Source: Terriglobia bacterium (GTDB lineage: Bacteria > Acidobacteriota > Terriglobia > Bryobacterales > Bryobacteraceae). Taken from it: DNA of 54,380 nucleotides. The translations under genes were made by a program, and so were the position numbers. Below are positions 7,110 through 13,702 of this stretch, one piece after another (the stretch's first letter is position 1; each line of letters starts with the position of its first letter). The stretch lies in the NCBI GenBank assembly GCA_020073615.1, contig JAIQEX010000034.1:1-54380 (forward strand), read 5' to 3'. Under the pieces are notes generated by a model. It had not been told where the DNA came from and searched no databases. It saw nothing but the letters and a program-made list of their open reading frames with translations.

Positions 7110-8042
7110 TCACTGCGGCGGCGCCGCCGACCAGGGCGGCACAATGCCGTTCATGCGCGCATACGCGATCGCCTGCCCCAGGTGCTCGGCGATGTGTGTG
7201 TCCATCGAGGTGAGCACCCCGCGCCTTGTGGTCGCCTGCCCGAAGAAATCCACGCTGCGGTTCAGAGCCCCGGTCCGCGCCGTCTCGAGCGCGTTGCGCG
7301 CCGCCGCGAAGCTCTCGCGCAGCGCCTTGAGCACCCCTTCCTTATCCATCTCCGCCACCTCGCGCTTCATCTGCTCCTCGATCTGCTTCAGCAACGCTTC
7401 TTTCTCCGGCGCGTTTTCGGCAATGTTCAGCAGCAGCCGGTTGCCGTACGCAATGTGCAGGAAGACCTCGCGGAACGAGCGCACGCCGGGAGCCGGACGC
7501 CACGCGTACTTCTCCTCCGGCACGGCCTTCGCCAGCGCCAGGACGTGCGCCTCCATCTGGGAAAACGGCAGCAGCAGCTCCGCCGCGGCGGAAGGCTGCG
7601 GCGCCGCATCCTTGGCCGCCACCAGCTCCACGTCGAAGATCAGCTCGGCTTTGGGCGGAATCGACCCGCGCCCCAGCTCGCCATACGCCAGTTGATAGGG
7701 GATGAACACACGCCGCCGGCCGCCCACTTTCATCCCTTCGAAACCGTTGTCGAAACCGGCAATCACGTCCCGCCGCCCCTGCACGAAATCGAGCGGTTTC
7801 CTGCCAACCGACGAATCGAATTGCGTCCCGTCGCGCAGCCAGCCGGTGTAGTGGACCGTGAACTGCTGCCCGGCTTTGGCCGCAGCGCCGTCGCCCGCCT
7901 TGATATCGATGTAGCGCAGCGTGGCGCTCTCCACTAGCTTGCCGGACACAGCCGGCACGGTGGCCGGCATCCTGGGATCGAAGCTCTGCGCCGCAAGCGC
8001 GCCCGCGATGGCGATGAGTACCGTAACGTGGGGAAATCGCAT
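7110..8042 (-). CDS. FKBP-type peptidyl-prolyl isomerase fused to a DinB-like domain
   Basis: A 310-residue secreted protein. Residues 1-19 form a signal peptide. An FKBP domain follows at about 50-135, with FTVHYTGWLRDGTQFDSS, VIAGFDNGFEGMKVGGRR and IPYQLAYGELGRGSIPP, which carry the classical FKBP pocket residues. From about 150 to 300 it continues into a four-helix DinB/DUF664-type domain (FREVFLHIAYGNRLL, THIAEHLGQAIAYARMNG). The two domains are usually separate proteins. The expected role is proline isomerisation outside the cytoplasm, with the DinB bundle possibly binding metal or thiols. ATG 8042 is used; an in-frame GTG lies two codons upstream. A TATAAT ends six bases before the ATG. 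Confidence 0.85.
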   Translation of the reverse strand: MRFPHVTVLIAIAGALAAQSFDPRMPATVPAVSGKLVESATLRYIDIKAGDGAAAKAGQQFTVHYTGWLRDGTQFDSSVGRKPLDFVQGRRDVIAGFDNGFEGMKVGGRRRVFIPYQLAYGELGRGSIPPKAELIFDVELVAAKDAAPQPSAAAELLLPFSQMEAHVLALAKAVPEEKYAWRPAPGVRSFREVFLHIAYGNRLLLNIAENAPEKEALLKQIEEQMKREVAEMDKEGVLKALRESFAAARNALETARTGALNRSVDFFGQATTRRGVLTSMDTHIAEHLGQAIAYARMNGIVPPWSAAPPQ

Positions 8043-8054
8043 CCCCACATTATA
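8042..8054 (-). promoter_or_regulatory. TATAAT directly upstream of the FKBP-DinB start
   Basis: On the minus strand a perfect TATAAT occupies 8054-8049 and is separated from the ATG at 8042 by only six bases. If it is a true -10 element, transcription would begin at or next to the start codon and the mRNA would be leaderless. There is no well-spaced -35 hexamer. The upstream gene stops at 8066, so there is little room for other signals. Confidence 0.3.
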
Positions 8055-8065
8055 CGTGCCGCCCG

Positions 8066-8995
8066 TCAGCCCAGCTTCTTCCTGGCAAACGGCCGCGAGT
8101 AGGCCCCCGGAGGGTTGTGAGACGTCGTCGCCGCCGCCTTGCGGTAATACTCCATGGCCTTCTCCTTGTCCCCCGCCTTCTCATACGCCTGGCCCATCAG
8201 GCACTGGATGAAGGCGTCGTTCTGGTTCGCCTGCTGCAACTCCTCCAGGGCCTTCTTGCCGTCGCCGCCGTAGAGCGCCACGTAGCCCGCCAGGTAGTGG
8301 TAGAAAACCTCCTGCGGCGGATTCATCTTCGGGTCGCGATCCAGAATGGCCTTGGCCGCCGCCACGTGCTTCTGCGCCTCGGCCTGGCTCCCCCGCCGCG
8401 CCGCGATGCGCCCCTGCGCGTGTTCCCAACGGAATTCCCACAGGTCCTTCCGCTCCGGCGTGATGCCGGGTTCCTTCAGCCCCAGGTCGTGGCCCTGCTT
8501 GTACCACTTCTCGGCGGCATCGAAATCGCCTGCGTCGATGCATACCCGCGCCGCTTCGTCGGCCACTTCTCCCTGCTGGAAGAAATCCTTCGTGGTGGCA
8601 TAGTAGTCGACCACCATCCGCTCGTACTTCACGGTGTTCCTGCAATCACCCTCGAAGGCATACGACATGGCCATGTCCCGCTCGGCGCCGGCCTTGGCCT
8701 GCGGCGTCGCCGCCGCCGCGATCGCTTTCTCGAAGTACTTGCGGGCCTCGGCGCCTTTCCCCATCAGGTCCAGCACCACGCCGGCCCCGCGGTTGGCCGC
8801 GGCGGAATCGGGCGTCCCCGCCAGCTCTTTGCGGTAGATCGCCAGCGCGTCGTCGAGCCGTCCCTCGCGGCTCGCTTGCCCGGCCTGCCTGACAAATTCC
8901 GGCTGCGTCTGCTTCTGTCCCGCCGGCGGCTGTGCCCCAATCGCCCAGGCGCTCAGGAACAGCGCCGCCAACGCCTTGCATGTAGCTGCTTGCAT
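8066..8995 (-). CDS. Secreted tetratricopeptide-repeat protein
   Basis: About 309 residues. The start is ATG 8995 (MQAATCKALAALFLSAW), whose first 22 residues form a signal peptide. At least five TPR-like helix pairs follow: SREGRLDDALAIYRKELAG, GKGAEARKYFEKAIAAAA, AGDFDAAEKWYKQGHDLG, GGDGKKALEELQQANQ and AGDKEKAMEYYRKAAAT. TPR arrays are protein-interaction scaffolds; nothing indicates an enzymatic role, and the partner is unknown. An upstream in-frame start at 9049 would lie within the G-rich hairpin repeat and is rejected. The promoter region, shared with the divergent VOC gene at 9240, is largely occupied by that repeat. Confidence 0.8.
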   Translation of the reverse strand: MQAATCKALAALFLSAWAIGAQPPAGQKQTQPEFVRQAGQASREGRLDDALAIYRKELAGTPDSAAANRGAGVVLDLMGKGAEARKYFEKAIAAAATPQAKAGAERDMAMSYAFEGDCRNTVKYERMVVDYYATTKDFFQQGEVADEAARVCIDAGDFDAAEKWYKQGHDLGLKEPGITPERKDLWEFRWEHAQGRIAARRGSQAEAQKHVAAAKAILDRDPKMNPPQEVFYHYLAGYVALYGGDGKKALEELQQANQNDAFIQCLMGQAYEKAGDKEKAMEYYRKAAATTSHNPPGAYSRPFARKKLG

Positions 8996-9022
8996 GGCCG
9001 CGATTATCGCACACGCTAAAGC

Positions 9023-9203
9023 CGGGGGCTGGGGGCTAGGGGCCAACAAAACGGGGGCTAGGGGCTAGGGGCTGGGGGCTAGGGGCTAGGGGCTAGGGGA
9101 AGGAAGCTCGCTTCGCTCGCGCCTATCTGCAAAATGCCGCGAGCGTCAGCGAGCCGCCTTTCCCCGGCCCCCAGCCCCTGGCCCCCGGCCCCTCTGTTCC
9201 CCG
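9023..9203. repeat. G/C-array hairpin repeat, copy 1
   Basis: The left arm (9023-9099) consists of G-rich units of 7-8 bases (GGGGCTA, GGGGGCT, GGGGCCA), about ten of them. It is followed by GAAGGAAGCTCGC and the stem GCTCGCTTCGCTCGC (9106-9120). An 18-base loop and the imperfect complement (9139-9154) follow, then GCCGCC and a C-rich arm to about 9203 (CCCCAGCCCC, CCCCTGGCCCCC). The right C-rich arm can pair with the left G-rich arm. It lies in the divergent promoter region between the TPR and VOC genes. The same layout recurs at 24104, 34701 and 39848. Confidence 0.85.
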
Positions 9204-9239
9204 TCACGGTATAATCGGGCGGACGTGGAGGCGTTCGGA

Positions 9240-10031
9240 ATGGCGAAGATTGAAAGTTATGCGCCGGGTTCCCCCTGTTGGGCGGAGCTGGCTACCAGTG
9301 ATACGGAAAGCGCGAAGCGGTTCTATACCGAGATGTTTGGCTGGACGGCAAACGACATGCCCAATCCGGGCGGCGTCTACTGCATCTTCCAGGCGGACGG
9401 CAACGATGCCGCGGCCCTGTGCACCGCGCAGCCGGGAGTGCCGCCGCATTGGGGCATTTATTTCTCGGTGGCCGACCTGGACGCGTCGGCCGCGAAGGTT
9501 GCGGCATCGGGCGGGAAAATCATCGCCGGGCCGTTCGATGTGATGGACTTCGGACGGATGGCCGCCGCCCAGGATCCGCAGGGCGCCCACTTTTCGCTCT
9601 GGCAGCCGAAGCAGCATATCGGAGCCACCCACGGCGGGCCGTTGAACCAGGTCTGCTGGGTGGAATTGGGGACGCCGGACCCGGCGGGCGCCATTTCGTT
9701 CTACCAGGGCCTTTTCGGCTGGAAGACCAAGCCGGAAACCGGGGTGGCGGAGGCGCAGTACATCGAGTTGTCCAACGGGCCTGCCCCCATGGGCGGCGTG
9801 CTGCCCATGCGCGGCGACGAGTGGAAGGGCATCCCTCCGCACTGGACCATGTATATCAGCGTGGCGGATTGCAACGAGCGGACCGCCAAGGCGCAACAGA
9901 TGGGCGCCAAGGTCTGCGTGCCGCCCACCGATATCCCCAACGTGGGGCGGTTTTCCATGCTTTCCGATGCCCAGGGCGCGATGTTCAGCCTGATCCAGCT
10001 TACGGCCATGCAGCAGCCCGCGACCGCCTAA
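9240..10031 (+). CDS. Tandem VOC (glyoxalase-fold) protein
   Basis: A 263-residue protein with two VOC modules. Module 1 spans about 8-125 (CWAELATSDTESAKRFYTEM, GIYFSVADLDASAAKVAASG, DPQGAHFSLWQPK). Module 2 spans about 135-250 (CWVELGTPDPAGAISFYQGL, YISVADCNERTAKAQQMG, DAQGAMFSLIQ). Proteins of this two-domain layout are often annotated as hydroxylase- or glyoxalase-like; the substrate is unknown. ATG 9240 is chosen because it begins the conserved MAKIESY start. The divergent TPR gene and repeat copy 1 lie upstream; a lytic transglycosylase follows 34 bases downstream on the same strand. Intact. Confidence 0.85.
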   Translation: MAKIESYAPGSPCWAELATSDTESAKRFYTEMFGWTANDMPNPGGVYCIFQADGNDAAALCTAQPGVPPHWGIYFSVADLDASAAKVAASGGKIIAGPFDVMDFGRMAAAQDPQGAHFSLWQPKQHIGATHGGPLNQVCWVELGTPDPAGAISFYQGLFGWKTKPETGVAEAQYIELSNGPAPMGGVLPMRGDEWKGIPPHWTMYISVADCNERTAKAQQMGAKVCVPPTDIPNVGRFSMLSDAQGAMFSLIQLTAMQQPATA

Positions 10032-10065
10032 AGCCGCCGCCAGATACCGCCGATATAGTGCCTGG

Positions 10066-10680
10066 ATGATATCGATCTGGGCGCTCGTGCTCTCCGGAGC
10101 ATTGTCGAAGACTCCGGCGGTCGCGGTGCCGCGCGACCCCATGCGCGCGGCGATGGAAAAACAGCGGGCCGCCGTGGCCATTCAGCGCGCGGCCGTGCGC
10201 CGGCAGGCGGAAACCATGGGCGTCTGGCTCCCGCCCAGTACGAACGATCCGGCCGCGGTGGCGTCCGCGCCGGCAGCCGCCCCGCCGCCCTGCGAGCCCA
10301 TAGCCGATGCCGTGGTCGCGCCCTTGATCGACAGCGCCGCCAAGGCCCACGAAGTGCAGCCCAAGCTGCTGCGCGCCGTGATCGAGCAGGAGTCGGCCCT
10401 CCGTCCCTGCGCGGTATCGGTCAAAGGAGCGCAAGGCCTGATGCAGCTCATGCCCTCGACCGCCGAGCAGTTCGGCGTGCACGACCCGTTCGACCCCAAG
10501 GAAAACATCGAGGCGGGCGCCAAATATCTCAAGCAACTGCTCGACAAGTACAAAGGCGATATCGCGCAGGCGCTAGGCGCCTACAATTCCGGCCCAGCAA
10601 CAGTAGACCAGGCAGGCGGCATCCCCGACATCCGCGAAACCCGCGACTACGTGGACGCCATCCTGCAGAAAATCAAGTAG
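10066..10680 (+). CDS. Lytic transglycosylase (SLT domain)
   Basis: A 204-residue protein whose C-terminal domain (about 86-200) is a soluble-lytic-transglycosylase fold. AVIEQESALRP contains the catalytic glutamate (Glu109). The GAQGLMQLMPSTA substrate-binding motif and GAYNSGPATV complete the family signature. The N-terminus is hydrophobic (IWALVLSGAL) and may be a short signal or anchor, followed by an Arg/Ala-rich helix and a Pro/Ala linker. It would cleave the MurNAc-GlcNAc bond of peptidoglycan in the periplasm, giving anhydro-muropeptides. It follows the VOC gene closely and converges with the carboxypeptidase-regulatory-repeat gene. Confidence 0.9.
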   Translation: MISIWALVLSGALSKTPAVAVPRDPMRAAMEKQRAAVAIQRAAVRRQAETMGVWLPPSTNDPAAVASAPAAAPPPCEPIADAVVAPLIDSAAKAHEVQPKLLRAVIEQESALRPCAVSVKGAQGLMQLMPSTAEQFGVHDPFDPKENIEAGAKYLKQLLDKYKGDIAQALGAYNSGPATVDQAGGIPDIRETRDYVDAILQKIK

Positions 10681-10723
10681 GCGGGCCGCGCTTTTCTCGG
10701 CGTCTCGGCGCCTCGGCGGTGAA

Positions 10724-12409
10724 TTACTTCGCCTTCTCCGCCACAATCAGCTTGGGCGACACCGTCTTGTGCTCGCTCTCCTTCACCGACACCGCCTCCG
10801 CCCGCCCCAGGAACGGCTTCAAGAACTCCGGGTCCTGGTAGGCTCCGGTCTCGATGTCTTCCCACGCCAGCACTTTGTAGTCGCCCGGCGTCACACCCTT
10901 GAAGCTGAATCCGCCGTGCTGGTCCGTGGTCATCTCCTTGTAGAGCGAAAATCGCCGCGAGTCCGGGATCAGCACCACCGTGACGCCCGTTTCCGGATTG
11001 CCGTCTGCGCCCGCAATCGTGCCGTCCACCTGCGCCCCGTTGGCGCTCAGCGTCACTTCCAGCGCCGCCCCCATGCCGCCGTTCAGGTCGATGCCGTCCT
11101 CCAGCACGTCCACTCCGTTGTAGCGCACCGCCTTCAAATAGTAGGCTTCGTTCGCGCCCGTCGATTTCCCGTGCACCAGGTAGCGGTCCGGCGCCACGTC
11201 CTTCAACGTGAACTTGCCGTCCTCGCCGGCCGTAGCCTTCGGCGGCACCGGGTTGAACACTTCGATGGGCTCGATCGAGACCTCCATTTTCTTCAGGTCC
11301 GCCTTGTCGTCCCCTTCCACCTTCACCGTGCCCGTCAACTCGTCGTTGCCGCTCGATTGCAGAATCAGCCCCGCGATATGCTGGTCGCCCACCTGCACTG
11401 TCTGCGTCGGCCCCAGGCTCGACATGCCGTCGGAAGTCGCGCTCAGCGTGTACGATCCCGGCGGCACGCCCTTGATCTCAAAAGTGCCGTCCTGCTGCGC
11501 GATCGCCATATTGTGGATGCGCGTCACCAGCCCCGTGATGCCCGCGCCCTTGGGAGTCAACAGCACCAGCACCTGCTTGCCCGGCGTCGCCGCCAGTTTG
11601 CCCTTCACCCGGAAGGTGTCGATCTTGGCCATGCGGATGTCCATCCCGCGAGTCTCCGCGCCCACCCCGACGTCGATCGGCGCCGCCCCGTCCTTCTCCA
11701 TCGAATTGGGGTAATACGTGGTGGTGTAGCTGGGCTCCGCCTTGTCCGTGGGCGGCTTGTTGCTGGCCCCCGCCAGGCCGATCCCGAGGTTCATCTGCGT
11801 GGCCGAAACGAAGTACCGCCCGGCTTTCAGATTGGCCAGCCGATACTCGCCCAGGTCGTTGGTCACGGACTGCGCCAGCGGCAGAAACTGCTTCTTGCCG
11901 CGCTGGTACATCGGTCGCAGCGCCATCACCGCGCAGTTGGCGATCGGGTCGCCGTCTTCGTCCAACACCTTGCCCGCGATCACCGCGTTGGGCAGCAGCT
12001 TGAACGTCAGGTCCTTCACTTCCTGCCCCGCCGTGAACAGCAGCATGGTCCCGGAAAGCGAGTTGCCCCGCGCCCCGTACGCCTGCCGCGTGAAGCCCGT
12101 GCGCTCCCCCGTCAGGTAGTAGCGGCCGGGATCGATATTGTCGAACGAAAACTCGCCCTTCTCGTTGGTCTCCGCCGTAGTGGGCGTCGCGCTCCCGCCG
12201 CCGGTCTTCACCAGCAGCAGCGTCGCCTTCTTCAACGGCTCGTTCGATTGCGCGTTCAACACGCGTCCCGCCAGCGACGCCGTCGTCTTCGGCTTCGTCG
12301 CATCGTCTTTCGATTTATTGGCCGGAGGCTGGTCCTGGAACGCCGCCAGCGCCAGGGCCCCCACGAACAGGAGGAGCCCCGATTGTATGGAAATTCGCAT
12401 GCGTCTCAT
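10724..12409 (-). CDS. Secreted carboxypeptidase-regulatory-like repeat protein
   Basis: About 561 residues. The N-terminus (ISIQSGLLLFVGALALAAF) is a signal peptide, followed by a charged Lys/Asp linker. The rest is a series of Ig-like carboxypeptidase regulatory domains: ASLAGRVLNAQSNEPLKKAT (about 45-125), AVIAGKVLDEDGDPIANC (about 145-215), and further modules around 300-360, 370-440 and 455-540, each with the GxxxFSF/YxL finish such as HGGFSFKGVTPGDYKVLAWE. Such proteins are abundant in acidobacteria and are probably surface or periplasmic; no catalytic residues are seen. An in-frame ATG three codons downstream (12400) is an alternative start. Two 10-bp direct repeats lie just upstream. 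Confidence 0.85.
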   Translation of the reverse strand: MRRMRISIQSGLLLFVGALALAAFQDQPPANKSKDDATKPKTTASLAGRVLNAQSNEPLKKATLLLVKTGGGSATPTTAETNEKGEFSFDNIDPGRYYLTGERTGFTRQAYGARGNSLSGTMLLFTAGQEVKDLTFKLLPNAVIAGKVLDEDGDPIANCAVMALRPMYQRGKKQFLPLAQSVTNDLGEYRLANLKAGRYFVSATQMNLGIGLAGASNKPPTDKAEPSYTTTYYPNSMEKDGAAPIDVGVGAETRGMDIRMAKIDTFRVKGKLAATPGKQVLVLLTPKGAGITGLVTRIHNMAIAQQDGTFEIKGVPPGSYTLSATSDGMSSLGPTQTVQVGDQHIAGLILQSSGNDELTGTVKVEGDDKADLKKMEVSIEPIEVFNPVPPKATAGEDGKFTLKDVAPDRYLVHGKSTGANEAYYLKAVRYNGVDVLEDGIDLNGGMGAALEVTLSANGAQVDGTIAGADGNPETGVTVVLIPDSRRFSLYKEMTTDQHGGFSFKGVTPGDYKVLAWEDIETGAYQDPEFLKPFLGRAEAVSVKESEHKTVSPKLIVAEKAK

Positions 12410-12425
12410 ATGTCTCGCAAATCAC

Positions 12426-12456
12426 TATTGCAATCCGTAATTAATATATTGCAATC
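12426..12456. promoter_or_regulatory. Direct repeats TATTGCAATC, 21-bp period
   Basis: TATTGCAATC occurs at 12426-12435 and again at 12447-12456, a 21-base period that places both on the same DNA face. The AT-rich spacer CCGTAATTAATA stands out against GC-rich surroundings. They start 17 bases upstream of the carboxypeptidase-regulatory-repeat gene start (12409). They look like a tandem operator, or a core promoter region overlapping one. No regulator gene is adjacent. Confidence 0.4.
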
Positions 12457-12484
12457 GGCAATCGCAAGTCAAGCCCCTTTTTCA

Positions 12485-12571
12485 ACCCCCGGCCCGAAGG
12501 GCCGGACCTCCCCCCGGCCCCTGGCCCCCGGCCCCCGGCCCCTATGTCGGCCCCCAACTCCCAGCCCCTAT
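12485..12571. repeat. C-rich half copy of the hairpin repeat
   Basis: This contains C-rich units like those of the right arm of the hairpin family (CCCCGGCCCCTGGCCCCC, CCCCGGCCCCTATG, CCCAGCCCCTATG) but neither the conserved 15-bp stem nor a G-rich arm. At its left edge is the palindrome GGCCCGAAGGGCC (12491-12503), which also occurs within nuoL. It lies between the divergent carboxypeptidase-repeat and lactonase genes and overlaps the putative upstream ATG of the lactonase. It is probably a decayed or solo arm. Confidence 0.6.
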
Positions 12572-12585
12572 GTTCTAATTGGCCT

Positions 12586-13701
12586 GTGACCCCGCGGCTC
12601 CTGCTCCTGCTCCCGTTCCTCCTCGGACCGCTCCCGGCCCGCGCCGCCGATCCCCTGGTCTACGCCGGAACCTACACCAATAACGGCAGCCGCGGCATCT
12701 ACGCGTTCCGCTTCCAGACCGCCACCGGCAAGCTAGCTCCGCTCGGGCTGGCAGCCCAGACGCCCGGCCCCTCCTTCCTGGCCGCGCATCCCAACCATCG
12801 CTTCCTGTATGCCGTCAACGAGCCCACCAACACCGTCAGCGCGTTTGCCATCAATCCGAAAAGCGCCCGGCTCACCCTCCTGAACCAGGCCGCATCGCGC
12901 GGCGCGGCGCCCTGCCACCTCGCGCTCGACCGCACCGGCCGCTGGCTCGCCGTGGCCAATTACGGCAGCGGCAGTGTCGCCGTGCTGCCTGTCGGGCCGG
13001 ACGGCAAACTGGGCGAGGCCGCCGCTGTCGTCCAGCATCACGGCTCGGGCCCGAATCCCGCCCGCCAGAAAGGGCCGCACGCGCACTGCGTCCTGTTCTC
13101 CTCCGACAATCGCTTCCTGCTGGCCGCCGACCTGGGCGCCGACAAGATCTTCGTCTATCGCTTCGACGCCGCCACCGGATCGCTTACCGCAAACGACCCG
13201 CCCTCGGCCTCGGTCGCGCCCGGCGCCGGCGTGCGCCACCTGGCGTTTCATCCCAACGGCAAGGTGCTCTACGCCATCAATGAGCTGGCATCCACGGTGA
13301 CGGCGTTCGGCTACGACGCCCTCCGCGGCGCGCTCGATGAAATGCAAACCGTCTCCACCCTGCCCGAAGGTTTCACCGGCGCCAGCACCACCGCCGAAAT
13401 CGCGGTCAACGCCGCCGGCACTTTCGTCTATGGCTCCAACCGCGGCCACGACAGTATCGCGCTCCTGGCCATCGATCCCCAGCGCTTCACCCTCGTCCCC
13501 ATGGACTACGCGCCCACCCTCGGCAAGACGCCGCGCCATTTCACGCTCGATCCCACGGGCGCTTACCTGCTGGCCGCCAACCAGGACACGGGCACCATCG
13601 CCGTCTTCCGCGTGCATCCCCACACGGGCCAGCTCCAGCCTGTGGGAAGAGCCCCTACGCGTGTGCCCTCGCCGGTGTGCGTCCTGTTCGTCGCGCCGTG
13701 A
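12586..13701 (+). CDS. Lactonase family beta-propeller (6-phosphogluconolactonase-like)
   Basis: About 371 residues in the seven-bladed propeller family of Pgl-type lactonases. From GTG 12586 a Leu-rich signal peptide (LLLLLPFLLGPLPARAA) is followed by PLVYAGTYTNNGSRGIYAF. Repeating blades carry FLAAHPNHRFLYAVNE, GSGPNPARQKGPHAHCVLF (a family hallmark), DLGADKIFVYRFD, HLAFHPNGKVLYAINE and TPRHFTLDPTGAYLLAANQD. Cytosolic Pgl hydrolyses 6-phosphogluconolactone, but with a signal peptide this one is probably exported and its substrate is uncertain. An upstream ATG at 12544 would translate the C-rich repeat, so GTG 12586 is preferred. The stop is one base from that of the convergent permease. Confidence 0.8.
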   Translation: MTPRLLLLLPFLLGPLPARAADPLVYAGTYTNNGSRGIYAFRFQTATGKLAPLGLAAQTPGPSFLAAHPNHRFLYAVNEPTNTVSAFAINPKSARLTLLNQAASRGAAPCHLALDRTGRWLAVANYGSGSVAVLPVGPDGKLGEAAAVVQHHGSGPNPARQKGPHAHCVLFSSDNRFLLAADLGADKIFVYRFDAATGSLTANDPPSASVAPGAGVRHLAFHPNGKVLYAINELASTVTAFGYDALRGALDEMQTVSTLPEGFTGASTTAEIAVNAAGTFVYGSNRGHDSIALLAIDPQRFTLVPMDYAPTLGKTPRHFTLDPTGAYLLAANQDTGTIAVFRVHPHTGQLQPVGRAPTRVPSPVCVLFVAP

Positions 13702-13702
13702 G

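Noticed and set aside
9023-9099. G-rich 7-8 base units considered as CRISPR array or telomere-like repeat
   Set aside because: Units are contiguous with no spacers, too short for CRISPR repeats, and always paired with a C-rich array across a conserved stem. No cas genes in the window.
12544-12585. ATG 12544 as start of the lactonase
   Set aside because: It would place C-rich repeat sequence before the signal peptide. GTG 12586 directly precedes a normal signal sequence.
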